Shown here one piece after another: positions 32,802 to 45,175 of a DNA stretch of 64,000 nucleotides. The notes below the pieces were generated by a model. The model saw nothing but the letters and a program-made list of their open reading frames with translations. It did not search any database and was not told the origin of the DNA. Within the stretch, counting starts at the first letter, position 1. Each line of letters begins with the position of its first letter. The stretch comes from Gnetum montanum (taxonomy: Eukaryota; Streptophyta; Gnetopsida; Gnetales; Gnetaceae): positions 84,310-148,309 of the forward strand of contig MNCI01004153.1 of the NCBI GenBank assembly GCA_015680685.1. Reading direction: 5' to 3'. The translations under genes and the position numbers were made by a program.

Positions 32802-34696
32802 TACCCCCACAACTGAATGAAAACTCATCCTTGAGTTTCTTACAAAATATTGCGAAGATATGGGATTATTGACTAAATGACGACTGACGATGACATGGAA
32901 TGATAAACTTGGTGCTCGGTGAATGGATAAAAAAATGTATTACAACATTGGTGTTCATAACCATTATGGTGGACACTATACATAGATGACATCCAGACCC
33001 TCATTTGACCACTTAAAGAAAGAGAGAGAGAAAGGAAAATGAGGCACATTGTTGCCGATGTCAAAATTGTGCACACTATTGTTCATCCATGGCCACATCA
33101 CCAAGCTTGTTCCTTGCATAAATTCTCTTACTCTAGTCCATCTTGAGTGCTTCCTCCTATTCCAATTCATTGTTCATGTGAATGCCATCTACACACACAA
33201 CATAATCATAAATTAGTAAGGATAGATAAGATATAATGTAGTTGATACCTTACCTCGATATGAAGCACATTGGCTAGGTTGTGGGTATGGTAGATAATAG
33301 GTTAGAGGTTTGTAAATGATAACTACCCAAGGTGTGGGGGTGAGGTAAGTAATGGAATGGAAAAACTTGCGACAAGCCCCCATGACTAAGAGCGAACCTC
33401 CAGTAGCAATAAGATGGGAAACAAAAGAAAAAGGAAGAGAAGAGAAATAATAATAGTGAAGCCAATAAAAGAAAAACAAAAAGGATGTCATGGATGGGGT
33501 GGAATGAGAAATAGTTGATTGCAAGAAATATTTAAGGGTAAAGAACTTAACAATCACACCAAAAAGGAATGCTAGTGGATCCTCCCCAAAGTAGGCTCAT
33601 GCCAATTATGCCTTGACAAACCCCCAAACCAAAGAGCCCATATGCTCTAGGAATGACATATGGAAAAAATAGTTAAGAATTCACTGACAAGAATTTACCA
33701 AAGAATAACAATGCGTCAACCAAGACATAGACTAATCATAAAATTAGCAATGAGGTGAAATATGGAAAGTAATACAGGAAGAGAAGAGAGAATGGAATGG
33801 AATCCCAAAATCAAGGTTGTGTAAAGTCCCTTGTGTAGCATGTGGTTAAGGTGACTTAATAAAGTTCAGCCCAAATCTAGATTAAAACTAACCACATCTA
33901 GTCACCTTGCATCAACACACTTGACCAACCCATTATCCTGAAGCAACAAGAATGTTTTCACAGAGCAACCACCATTTCAAGAGGAGAAGAATAGAGAAGC
34001 AGGAAGTGAGGAAGGGCCTTAGTTAGAGGGAACCTTTAGGCATGGGTAACATGTCTTTTCTGTGCCATAACCAATGCTTGTAGCCCATGTTCCTTTATTA
34101 TGTCTAAGGGGTGTGCTTTGAATTCCCACCAGTTTTTTTTTAGTGAAAACCACACCATGCAAAGACTTATTTGGTTTATTCAACTTCCTGAGATTAGTTG
34201 ACAACGGCATGATGAAAAACCTATGAAAAAAATTCAAGTACCCAAGAGAATAGCTAGCACAAATGCGTTGAATCCCCTTGAGGTCACACCCTTCTCAATC
34301 CATTTGAATCTTTCCTTGGTTTGAAGAATATCAAGCCACCAATTCATTAATAGGTTTGCTTAGAAAAAGGGACATTATAGTTCCAAAACTAAGGGAGAAC
34401 ATAGAATTGAATGGATGAATGGATGACATGGATTCATTACTTGTTTTATCAAAAAAAAAACCATATCTTAGCATCAACATTGAAAGTCAAAGGTAAAAAC
34501 CAAACAGTAGCAAGCAACACTATTATAGTACAATCCATCATCATGAGCACTTATTATGTGACGAGTGAGAATAAATAAAAAAAATGTAATAAAGAAAGAA
34601 ATAGTAAAAATGTTAACGATGGTGTAAAATAAAAACAAGTAAATATGAAAAATGTGTAAAAAAAAAGATAAAAAATAAAGTGAAGTTTTAGAATGA
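32802..34696 (-). other. P2 non-coding region between integrase and LTR
   Basis: Colinear with P1 10811-12698: polypurine tract, a GA-rich run near 33018-33040, block 1 at 33560-33625, block 2 at 34015-34095 and an A-rich plus strand (T-rich sense) at 34560-34680. ORF2 is absent. Confidence 0.7.
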
Positions 34697-35890
34697 CTAG
34701 CATTGGTGGCCATCTCCCCCATGACTGATTTGGAAGGAGGAGATATGAAATAATGAGCACGGTTGTCCATCAATAGAGGTAGTGCTAGTAATGGCCATTT
34801 TGGACTCATGGAAAGGTTTGGTTTGCTGGATGTTGACCAATAATTTCTTATCCAGGCTTCCAGGTTTATAGATCATCATGGCCTTTGAAGGAAAAGTTTC
34901 ATGAATGACGTAAGGTCATTTCCACAATGTTTGAAATTTAGTTTGTTCGTAAAGAACCCTATCTCCTAGTTGGTATGTGACTTTTCTGATTTTCAAGTCA
35001 TGACGTTGTTTGTTGAAGGCCTTGTGTAGTTTGTTGGATGACATGGCAGCTAATCGATTAACATCTAGCAAGTTAAGATTCATTAACCGTTCTTTCTGTG
35101 CTAGACTAAGATCAAGGTTAAGGTCACATGCTGTGCATAGTGTACGGAGCTTAGCTTGGATAGGAAGTGTTGGAAGTTTACTGTACACTAACTCATAGGG
35201 AGAGTAGCCTATAGGGAGTTTCCATGTGGAGTGGTATGTCCAAAGAGCATCATTCAGTTTGGTGCTCCAGTCTCGCCTATATTTGCTAATAGTTCATGTC
35301 AAGATTTTTGTGATTTCCCTGTTAGTGACTTTGACTTGACCATTCACTTGAGGATGATATGGTGTAGTTAGTTAATACTCGACTCCTAAGCATTGCATCA
35401 ACTTCTAAATAGTCACACCTGTAAAATGTGTACCATTATCAGAAATAAGTACACGAGGCATGCCAAATCTATTTACAATTTTTTGTTGAACAAATTATGC
35501 AGCAGTAGATGATGTACAGTTGGTAATAGTGGCTGCTTCTACCCACTTTGTAAAATAGTCAACAGCAACAACAATGTATGCTTTTCCATTGGACATCAGT
35601 GTAATAGGCCCATAAAATCAATACCCCATATGTTGAAGGGTTTTAAGGGTTGAATCCATTGTTGTGGACCCTCCATTCCAGTAGTCATTCCCCCATCACG
35701 TTGGCAGCACTCACAAGATTGGACAAAATGATGAGCATCCCAGAATAATGTAATGGTTTTTCATCTCCTAGTGTAATGACCCCCCACCAGGGCCCTCATG
35801 AGCATCTTGGAGAATTCGCAATTGATCTACATCAAGAACACACCATCAGACCAAGCCATCGGAACATACCTTGTAAATGTGTCTGTTAAT
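34697..35890 (-). pseudogene. P2 integrase
   Basis: Shows 'DLNLDLSLAQKERLMNLNLLD' (35050-35130), part of the GPY region near 34900 and the catalytic-core flank near 35420-35490 ('VPLISDNGTHF'-like). Stops interrupt it and one P1-like catalytic block is damaged near 35350-35400. Otherwise colinear with P1 integrase. Confidence 0.8.
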
Positions 35891-36340
35891 TTCCATGAAA
35901 TGTTTGACTCAGGGGAGAAACTGTTGTTTCTTTTTAATATCCAACTCTTGTGGTGTTTCTTGTGTGAGAAGATAGGTAAGAATGCTACTATACCAATTTG
36001 TATATGTGGGTGATTGATTGTTTATTACACTTGCAAAGAGGAGTTCATCAAGGAAGCGATCAAAAATTGGGTATTTTTCCTCTTTGTTATCCCATCGCAA
36101 CTAAGATAAATGATCAGCAACAACATTCTCAGTGCCTTTACAATTGATCATCGTAAGATCAAACTCTTGCAATATCACGAGCCATCGTATGATGTGAGGT
36201 CTCATCGTTGGTTTATTCATAAGGAACCAAATTACACTATGATCTATGTATACAAATATCTTATAGCCTAATACATAATGCCTAAATTTTTCTAGTGCAA
36301 ACACCACAACCATTAACTCTTTTTCTGTTGTGGTGTAGTT
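35891..36340 (-). pseudogene. P2 RNase H
   Basis: 'FALEKFRHYVLGYKIF' followed by 'VYIDHSVIWFLM' and 'NVVADHLS' (36101-36313), then the connection towards integrase. The Thr of the T-D-H box is Ile here. Confidence 0.8.
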
Positions 36341-37340
36341 GAGTTGTGCACCACCAATACTTTGACTTGCATAGTGAATGTAATAGGGACATTTTTGGTC
36401 ATCTAACTGTGTAAGTACGACTCCTAAAGAAAATTGGATGCATCAGTCATCATATGGAACGTTCTGGACTAGTTAGAAGCTTGTAGAATGGGTGTTTCTA
36501 TGAGCTTCTATTTCAAGGTTTGAAAAGCTAACTCACATTCCTTGGTCCATTCAAAAGGTATGTCCTTTTTTGTTAATTTTACCAACAGTTTTGCGATCTT
36601 TGAAAAGTTCTTCATGAAGCGTCTATAATAGCCAATATGTCCAAGGAATGATCGGACATCTTTTATGGTTTTAGGTTGATGAATGATTCCTTGGATTACT
36701 TTAATTTTTTTAGGATCTACCTCTATCCTTGTTTTTGAGATTTTATGCCCTAATATAATGCCCTCTTGGACCATTAAATGTCTTTTCTACCAATTGAGCC
36801 TTAGGTTAGTTTCAACACATCATTTCAATACTTGCTCTAATCTATCCAATGCTTGTTCAAAGTCCACTCCATAGGTGGAGAAATCATCCATAAAAACCTC
36901 CATACCATTCCCTATTTGCTACTAAAATATATTGAGAACCAGATGTTGAAATGTTGTTGAAGCATTGCACAAGCCAAACAACATTTGCCTATATGAAAAT
37001 GTTCCCCAAGGAATTGTGAATGTAGTGTTTGCTTGGTCTTATGGTGCTATTTGAATTTGATTGTACCCACTATAACCATCCAGAAAACTATAGTAGCAAT
37101 GCCCTGCAATGGTATTTGAAACTTGGTCAATGAATGACAATGGGAAATGGTCTTTAAATGTTGTGATGTTTAATAGCCTAAAGTCTATACACACCCTCCA
37201 TTTACCACCTTTTTTGGGCACAATAATTAATGGACTAATCCATTCACTGTCAACAATGGGGTAGATGAACCTGGCCTTTAGAAGTTGATCAATTTCTTCC
37301 TTAACTACTTGCTTAAGATTTGGGTTTAATCATTTTTATC
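36341..37340 (-). pseudogene. P2 reverse transcriptase
   Basis: 'KKGGKWRVCIDFRLLN', 'FKDHFPLSFIDQVSN', 'YYSFLDGYSGYNQIQIAP' (37039-37221), the catalytic 'EVFMDDFST' near 36880-36905 (intact) and 'DVRSFLGHIGYYRRFMKNFSK' (36600-36680). The core boxes are readable, but stops and shifts inactivate the whole. Confidence 0.85.
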
Positions 37341-37845
37341 ATTGTTTTCGAGGCTTCATAGAAGGATCAATCTAAATTCTATGTTGGCATATCCTAGGAT
37401 CTATTCTAGTTAATTTAGGATATGAGAAAGTAAAGGCTTTTGATCATTTGTTTACCATCTTCAGCAGTTTTTTTTTTTTTGTTGAGGAGCGATCTTAGCA
37501 TTAATGATAACTGATTTTCCATTCTTGAGAAATGTATACTCCATACCAATGGGCAATGGTTTTAACTCAAGGGGCTGTTACTTAAACTCATCAGGGATTT
37601 TCAAGTTTCCCCAATTAATATGCTCAGTGTCAATACTTAAAAGTTGGCGATGGACTTGCTCTAATGCATCTATGCTATCAATATAGGCACAAGTCAAGCC
37701 CTAAGTTGATTTCATGCATAAAGTCGAATTACTCTCTTGGTTAGCTATCAACCACTGGGTGCTTTTCTATCTTGTGGCTATTGCATACAGGCATCTTTGT
37801 ATGTTAGTTACTTATGCACACTAGTTGCATACAGGCAATGTTAAG
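37341..37845 (-). pseudogene. P2 linker between protease and RT
   Basis: Aligns with 15421-15824 of P1. It contains a poly-T run near 37467-37480 on the plus strand. No domain recognised. Confidence 0.5.
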
Positions 37846-38265
37846 TGTTGTACAAATCAGTACTTCTGCAAGTAGTTGCACCCTGTGTCACTGTATGCGA
37901 TGCATGCAACTTCCTTCTTCTCGATCTTTGAAAATGCATTTTCTTTTGATATCTCTATGGAAAGATCACATATTCCTAGGTGCACATCAATCATACTCAG
38001 CCATGGTCTTCCCATTATGATTGGGAAGTCCCCCTTACAGTTGTTGACTTGGATCACTAGGAAATCGACTAGAATCGCCACCCACAAATAGTAGTGACAA
38101 TGTTCTCCCCTATCCCAATGGAACAGTGATGGATTGGTTGACCAACTCTAAAAGAATGTTACTCTTTTTTAGTAGAGGCAGGTTCCAAGCTGTGTACATT
38201 TCTTTAGAGATTATGTTAATACTAGAATCTAAATCCAAAAGAGCTTTGTAAAGCTCATTTCTAGA
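37846..38265 (-). pseudogene. P2 aspartic protease
   Basis: 'FPIIMGRPWLS' and the 'DTGCNY' tail are clear (37857-38087). The active site near 38225-38245 reads D-L-D-S-S where P1 has D-S-G-S-S, so the catalytic triad is broken by two transition-type changes. Confidence 0.78.
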
Positions 38266-40930
38266 AATTTCCAAATATATAAGAGTGTGTTCAAGATTAG
38301 AGAATTTCCTAGGAAGATGGCCAAATTTAATCTAATCAGTGATGGCATGGGTTAACATAATAGTATGCGTTGAGTGCAATTTTGGGTTTGAAGAAAGCTC
38401 CAAAGATTTGAATGATGGTGAGGCATTTGGACAATTAGACGCTTGTGGTTGTAAGTACTTGGTTGGACTATTAGTTCTAAAGAAATGTCTCTTCTTTGAT
38501 CGGTTGTCCAAACCAATAGTAGACTAAAGATTGACAACCCTTGTAGCGTTATGTTGCTACGGTTGGGGAGGAAGCTCGCCCTGCATAGTTGGAGTAGGTG
38601 ATAATGGAGTTGAGAGTGGAAGACATGCAAATAGATGAGAGGGATAGTACGTATGTGGAACATCATTCTGAGGAGAATAAGTTCTATAGTACTCAAGGGT
38701 CTAGTAGTAAGGTTGAAGAGCAACGTGACTAGTAGGGTCACGTGGAGAGATCGACTATTGAACGTAATACCCGTATGGGTTAGGTTGATGGTAAGGATAC
38801 TATTGACGTGGTGGTGACATTCTCCATGATTGTGGGTGTTACCACCATTGATACTATTCATTAGATTGTGGTGGAGCTCCACTTAGATAATATTTCAAGG
38901 GTTGGTGGAATTGCCTTGGGTTACCTTGAGGATAAGGTAATCTTGAGGATAAGGGAACTGCTATCTATTTAATTGTGGGTTTAGTGCATACACTCTAGAC
39001 TCTTGTAGATGTGACACCACTAGGAAACATCCTTTAGGATGGTCATATTAGAAAATCTCACATCTGTCATCATTTTCTGTGTCTGAATCCACAACCTCTT
39101 CATTGATGACAACCTTACCTTTACCTTTGTTACATGTATACTCAGATTCTTTCTTTTTCCTCCTCTCTGAGTCACTACTTGGTTCTCTAGACTCCTCTAC
39201 TATTTTTAGGATAGTTTAAAATTTTTCCTCAATGGAGTTCCACATTTGATCAACCTTTGCCAATACTTCTAATGCAAATTTTTGAATGGGAAAATCTTTC
39301 TATTCACCATCTCTTCAAGTGGTGACTCTTCTTCATCTTCACAAAATCTAATTTCCTTCTTTTGGAGGGAAGGATCTCTATTGTACTCCTCCGCACTTTC
39401 CTTTTTCCTCAACTCACCATCCTCCTTGGCAACTTGGTCCAATAATCTTTGTATTTGATGGGCTATCAGCTCAGATAACCTTCCTTGAGCATAAGTCGCA
39501 AGGGCTCTTCGCATTTCATACCTAAGCCCATCTATGAGATGGCGTAGTTATTCCTTCTGCGAGTAACCATGGCCAAGAATATGATGTAATAATGAATAAT
39601 ATTATTCCATGGCAACATCCAAGGATTCATGTCCTCCTTGTTTCCATCTTTGGATATTCTTACATAGGTTGGACACCTGGGATTATGTTTGATACTTATC
39701 ATTGAATAGTTCTAACATGGTACTCCATCGACGAATGGGTTCCAGTTCTAAGAACCGATACCAACTTTCTACTTCCTTGATCAATGTTTGCGGAAATAAC
39801 TTTAGCTTTTGCCACTCATTTTCTATATTTTTCAAGGCACATCCATTGTGGAATGCTTGTAGATGGTTTTGAGGATTAGCATTGTATCCCCCTTCAAATC
39901 ATGGGATGTTATTTATGTCTAGTATTTTGATCCTACTATCTTTCTAGTGCCTTGTTGGGATCTTAACAACCTCTATTATACCTAACATACTTTGGGTGGC
40001 AAGTATGGGTTCATCATGATCATGATGTCTATGGTGTTTATGATGCCTATGCTATTCCCTACTCTCCCTTATTTCATGATGTGTTTCTCTGGAACACTCC
40101 CTTTCTAAACTGTCTTCTCAATGATTTCTATCTCACCTACCCTTATCCTCATGGTCTCATCCTTTGTGATTGTGTTTAGATCTTGAAGGAGAGGGGGAAG
40201 AAGGTGATGAAGGTGAAGAGGAAGGAGGACTGGCACCATTACGATGCCTATCATCTTCTCTTCAATCATTGTGACCTCAGTCACGGTTACGATCAGAATG
40301 TTCGTCATTATCATGCATTCATGTTTCCTTTTCGAACCCTTTGTGTCTATTGGTACCAGAACCTGGATTATGAATAGTTTAATGAAGATTTTGATATCCA
40401 ACTCCTTGACCAAAGTTGATGAGAGGAACATCATTTTGTGGAAAACCTCCCGAGATAGGTTCACCACCCTCGTTTTCACTTAGGACATACGAGACATTCT
40501 AAGACCACCTCCCCTTCATGGATTTGTAATGTCTCTTCTATTGTAGGTTCCTTTGATGTTATGCCTCCATGGGTTGATAATCTCTCAAATATTGTTCATG
40601 CATAATGTACTCTCATTGTAAGTGCTACATACCAATTTGTGTGAGAGCACGAAGAAGCATGCTTGGGATTGAGTGATCGAGAGGTAACACTATGTTACCT
40701 TCTAAATCATGCCATTGCATTTGTTCATCTTGGTGGAGGATAAAGGTAAAATCTGGTACATACTCATCAAAATGAGCGTATAGCATGCGAAACTATTGAG
40801 GCACTAGTGGATCATCATGTGCACCCCACCTCTGATTGTTCATGATGTCCGACCTAGTCGATGAAGCACTCTCATAAGAAGAAGGAGACACGATTGATTA
40901 TTCAGTGTGTGATACCCTTTTAAGGTAATT
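38266..40930 (-). pseudogene. P2 gag
   Basis: Colinear with P1 gag. N-terminus near 40880-40930 ('SPSSYESAS'), then 'DEYVPDFTFILHQDEQMQW' (40690-40790), a Ser/Pro and Arg/Asp/His-rich stretch (40100-40330), the Gag core near 39500-39800 and the 'YDHPKGC' knuckle remnant near 39025-39050, in which the second Cys has become Phe. The tail is Gln/His-rich. Many stops. Confidence 0.72.
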
Positions 40931-40984
40931 GTTCCAACAATGGAAAGATTTCCTAAGTTCTAATCAACACACAAACAACAAAAT

Positions 40985-41002
40985 TCCTCGGCAACAACAC
41001 CA
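40985..41002 (-). other. P2 primer-binding site, tRNA-Asp type
   Basis: Minus strand TGGTGTTGTTGCCGAGGA, 14 of 18 against the tRNA-Asp complement, with all differences transitions. It lies one base inside the B-type LTR at 41004, which is thus the 5' LTR of the composite. Confidence 0.83.
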
Positions 41003-41003
41003 A

Positions 41004-41865
41004 TGATGAGTGGCTAGGTACCCCTACACTCAACCATACGAATACAAGTATTCACGCACGATCTAGTTGAACTCTACAGATGGACTAGTTGTGGTATCTA
41101 GATAGTTACACATTGATTGTAGTTCACTATTTTGCCACCCACACTAGTATTTGCTTGGTCACGTATGGTTTAGTCCAAAGTGAGGTGAATGATGTGATCC
41201 TAAACTATTGCTACTCCTAGACAGAATGGGAAATAAAATTGTTGTAAGATAATAGGCAATGAGAAACAAAATCTAAACTAGCCTAATTTTGATGAGCATT
41301 TGTCCTTAATCATCTTTACACATCTTGGACCTCATGTACTACTTCTAGGATTATCAAGCACACATTATTTAAGCACTCTTAAATATGTTACTAGGTTACC
41401 AAGTAGTTACACTTCAATGTTTGTGATTGAGTTGTACTCATTCTTCATTTAACAATATGAATAGTAAATGATAGTAAAGAAATATTAACTAAGAAAATAA
41501 TAAATAACAATAACAATTAAATAGTTTAAAACTAAATGAATGCTACAATGATGGAGTAATCTCGATCTTTATTGCTGATCAGGTGCATGTCCAAGTACGT
41601 CACACTCGAATAAAGGTTCCATACAATTACAATCATCACACTGCGGGCATGCACTGGGGAAAGAACTACAATGAATTGAAAATTAACAAAAAGACTATAC
41701 ACTTACACTTACCGACTCCCTCGTTCCTGTGTGCCCAAATGTGTATTTATAGGCTTACACAGGAATCATGATATCATGTATTCAATATCATTACCTAGGC
41801 TGTAATATCGCGTATCTGATATCAAGGATCCAATATCAAGGCCTGGCAAGACATGATTCATTAAT
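41004..41865 (-). repeat. composite outer 5' LTR (type B)
   Basis: 862 bp, pairing with 24011-24870. TATA (CTATAAATAC) is near 41740-41750 on the minus strand, with the GATATC/AATATC array at 41768-41845. The right terminus is TTCATTA instead of TTCATCA, then ATAAC and the remainder of the C LTR. Confidence 0.88.
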
Positions 41866-42238
41866 AACCTAGTAGCATTAAATGTTTTTAGGATGTGTAC
41901 GACAAGTGGAAAAGGATACTTATGTTAGGATTAATTAGGTGTAGCTAGTTGGATTAAATTAGCAATTTAATTATCTTATTCTTATTCATTATTCTTTACC
42001 CGTAGGTGACTTAAAATAGAAAACATAAAAATGATAAAAATCATATGCCTCAATTGCACTTAACCATACCTTTGCATTTCATAAGTGTAACTAGAAAGAC
42101 AATAATTGCAACGATTAGTTTCACTTCCCAGAAGACTAGTGTGCTTAGAAGGCTACAAGTCCATGGAATTCAATTGGATCACATGTGAATGCTTAGTTAT
42201 TTGTATGGTTGGCTGGAGGGTCTACTCGTCACTCATCA
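41866..42238 (+). repeat. C 5' LTR, right part
   Basis: Aligns with 59561-59931: AACCTAGTAGCATTAAATG near its start, GGATGTGTACGACAAGT, and the terminus CTCGTCACTCATCA. The primer site follows. Confidence 0.88.
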
Positions 42239-42239
42239 A

Positions 42240-42257
42240 TGATGCTATTATCGAGGA
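42240..42257 (+). other. C primer-binding site, decayed tRNA-Asp type
   Basis: TGATGCTATTATCGAGGA, 11 of 18 against the tRNA-Asp complement; all seven differences are transitions. It lies one base after the LTR end. Confidence 0.7.
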
Positions 42258-42423
42258 CTTATAGTTTGATACATATGCTATCTAGGATTTAGTTAATATT
42301 ATTTAGGATCATTGGATCGAACCCTAAAGTCATAATCATTCAAAAAAAATATATATATAATACACACATAATAATTAATCAAAACTATACTACAAGCACA
42401 TTGAGCAATTATTTCTAACAAAA

Positions 42424-44220
42424 ATGTCTTCTTCTTATTGCACACATGATGATTCTAAGTCAATAGTACCAATGGAATGCAAAGTGGTGTACACTCATCA
42501 TGATGAGTTTGTACCCAATTTTACTTATATCCTTCATTAGGATGAACAAATGCATTGGTGAGACATGTGGGGGAATGTTGTATTGCCACTTGATCAATAT
42601 GTTCCCAAGATGTTGCTTCAAACCCTTACAAGTTTGGGCATTGAGGAGCTTCACAGAGAGTACGTTGTGAAAGCTCATGACTTTTGGGACTACCGTCTCA
42701 CTGAAACACAACCCAAATGAGATCGGTAATAGGAAAAGAGCCATGAAGCTATGAAGGGGAAATGATTCACTAACCCTTTATCCCTACTAGATCAAAAGGA
42801 TAATGAGGAACCTCCTTCTAAAGATTTTCAACATGCAAACTCTCCACCTTTTGACTCTAGTAAAGGGGAGCCGAACCCAAATCTTAAATTACTGATCAAC
42901 AATCCAAGTTTTGGTAACAGGGTGTCCCATATTCATGGGAGCTCTAAGAAAGGGAGTCGAAGAGGGAACTCAAGCAAGCATAATGATGATCACTCTAAGG
43001 ATTATGTCTATGAAAAATGAAGGGGAAGTGATAAACACCATGGTGGTGGCAGTCCTCCTACCTCTTTGCCCTCTTCATCCAGTTCAGCCTTCTCCTCTGA
43101 ATCTGAATAGAACCGCAAATGGTAAGATAACAATGATAATTACAAAGACTTCCATGAACAAAGAGATGGCAAAGAATATCATAGGCATCATTGAGATCAT
43201 GATGATGAACCTTTGCTGGCCACTCAAAATATGCTCAACATCACAGAGGCTATTAGAATTCCTACAAGACATGTGAAAGATAGTTGAATCAAGAGGCTAG
43301 ACATGAACAATATCCCCAAATTTGAGGGGGGATGTAACTTAGATCTTCAAATACATTTACAACCCTTTCACAATGCCTATGCCTTGCAAAATATTGAAAA
43401 TGATTGGCAAAAGCTTAAGCATTTACCCAAAACACTCATCAAGGAAGTGGAAAACTGGTACCAGTTCCTAGAACCAGAATCAATCCATCAATAGAGTACA
43501 ATGCTAGAACTATTTAGTGATAAGTATCAAACGTACTGAAAAGTGTCAAACCTATGAAGGTAAATCCAAGACTGAAAATAAGGAACACATGAACCCTTAG
43601 ATGCAACCATGGGTAGATATTATTCCCTTTTGCATAGATGTCTTGGCCATGGTTATTCTCAATAGGAGTAGCTTTAGCATATCATAGATGGGCTCCAAGA
43701 AGAAATGAGGAGAACTCTTGTGGTCTACACCTAAGGGAGACTATGAAAAATAATATTCCATTAGATTCAAGGGCTGATTGAGTAAGTTGCAAAAGAAGAA
43801 GGTGAGTTGAGAAAATGGGAAAGTGTTGAGGAGTATAACTAGGACCCTTCCATCTAAAAAAGGAAAGCCCAATTCTGTGACAGTGAGGGGGAAGCACCAC
43901 TTGATGAGGTGGTGTAGTAAAAAATCATGCTAATTCAAAAATATATTTCTAAAATTCTAGCTAAGGTTGAAAAAATATGTAAAGCTTTGGATGAAATTTT
44001 CAAACTATTTTAAAAATTATAGAAGAATCCAAAGACCAAGGTAGTGATGGTGATTAGAAGAGAAGGAAAGAAACTAAACATGCCTACTAAAGGGGTAAGG
44101 GTAAGGTTGCATCAGTAGAAGATGTTGTGGAGTCAAAATTAGATGACACCAGTGGATGTAACATCTAACAATATGAACATCCCAAGGAATGTTGGCCTAC
44201 TGCATCACACTTATAGGAGT
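42424..44220 (+). pseudogene. C gag
   Basis: ATG at 42424 ('MSSSYCTHDDSK'), then 'HHDEFVPNFTYIL', a Ser-rich and Arg/Asp/His-rich stretch (42990-43210), 'IPKFEGGCNLDLQIHLQPF' (43303-43360) and 'EVENWYQFLEPES' (43445-43490), the retrotransposon Gag core. A knuckle remnant 'QYEHPKECW' is at 44170-44195. Codons interrupted by stops are common. The 3' end runs straight into integrase because of a deletion near 44220. Confidence 0.78.
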
Positions 44221-45175
44221 TTGGGGTGTACATCACGACCATGTTAAATGGAAAGGTGTACATAATCATCGTCATTGATTACTACACAAAATGGGCAGAA
44301 GTAGTAGTTGTCATTGACTATACATCATCTATTGTTGCATGGTTTATACAACAAAATGTTGTGAATAGGTTTGGGATGCCACATGTATTGATTTCTAACA
44401 ATGGAACCCATTTTACAGGTACTACCTTTCATAAGCTTATGCAACACTTAGGGGTTGAACATAAATAAAAAACACCCTACTATCCCTAAGCCAACGGTCA
44501 AGCAGAAGTTACTAATAGGGAGATCACAAAGATCCTAACAAGAACTATTAGCAAATATAGGAGAGATAGGAGTAAAAAACTAAATGATGCCCTCTGGGCA
44601 TACTACTCAATATGGAAAGTTTCTATAGGCTACTCTCCCTATGAGTTATTGTATGAAAAATTACGAACTCTACTTATCCAATCAGAGCTCCATATACTTT
44701 CAACAGCCTGTAACTTGAACCTTGACCTTAGCCTAGCACAAAAAGAAAGATTAATCAACCTAAATGTACTAGATGCAAATCGATTGGTAGCCATATCCTT
44801 GAATGAAGTGCACAAAGCATTCAATAAACAATGCCATGACCTTAGGATAAGGAAAGTGAAATTTCAACCTAGAGACAAGGTTCTCTACTAGAACCCCACA
44901 CATGTACCTCAATGAAGTAAGTTTCAAATGTTCTTAGAAGGGCCTTATATCATTTATGAAACCTTTTCTTCTAGGGCCATGTTGATCAACAAACCTAAGA
45001 ACTTGAAAAAAAAAGTAGCTAGTCAATACACAACAAGTCAAACCTTTCCATGAACCCAAGTAAGCTAGTGGAAGCAATGCCTCGACAGATGAACAACCAT
45101 GCTCAATCTTTCAAATCTCCTCCTTACAACTTAGTCATGGCGGAGATGGCCATCCATGCTAATCTATTTAGTGGC
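44221..45175 (+). pseudogene. C integrase, distal part
   Basis: Begins at 'VYIIIVIDYYTKWAE' (44260-44300), so the zinc domain and the first catalytic Asp are lost. The second catalytic Asp has also been lost, because 'LISNNGTHF' has Asn where P1 has Asp (44385-44410), but the Glu block 'NGQAEVTNREI' remains (44500-44525). 'DLSLAQKERLINLNVLD' (44725-44775) and a degenerate GPY module ('EGPYII', 44935-44955) follow. Confidence 0.82.

Larger units (their letters stand above)
24011..41865 (-). mobile_element. Composite three-LTR element: LTR(B)-N1-LTR(A)-P2-LTR(B)
   Basis: 17,855 bp on the minus strand inside the C 5' LTR. The outer LTRs (24011-24870, 41004-41865) are the same B type and align closely throughout; the inner LTR (31977-32801) is type A, as in P1. 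N1 (24871-31976) and P2 (32802-41003) each have their own primer site, polypurine tract, gag and 3' region at the correct LTR junctions. The flanks are GTAAT (24006-24010) and ATAAC (41866-41870), each one transition from GTAAC, and the C LTR is continuous across them. The whole block therefore seems to occupy one target site. Whether it moved as a dimer or formed by recombination in place is not settled. Confidence 0.75.

Noticed and set aside
41004-42238. Reading 41004-42238 as one long LTR or as tandem LTRs of one element
   Set aside because: The two halves are in opposite orientation and of different type: a minus-strand B LTR next to the right part of the plus-strand C LTR, joined at a target duplication.
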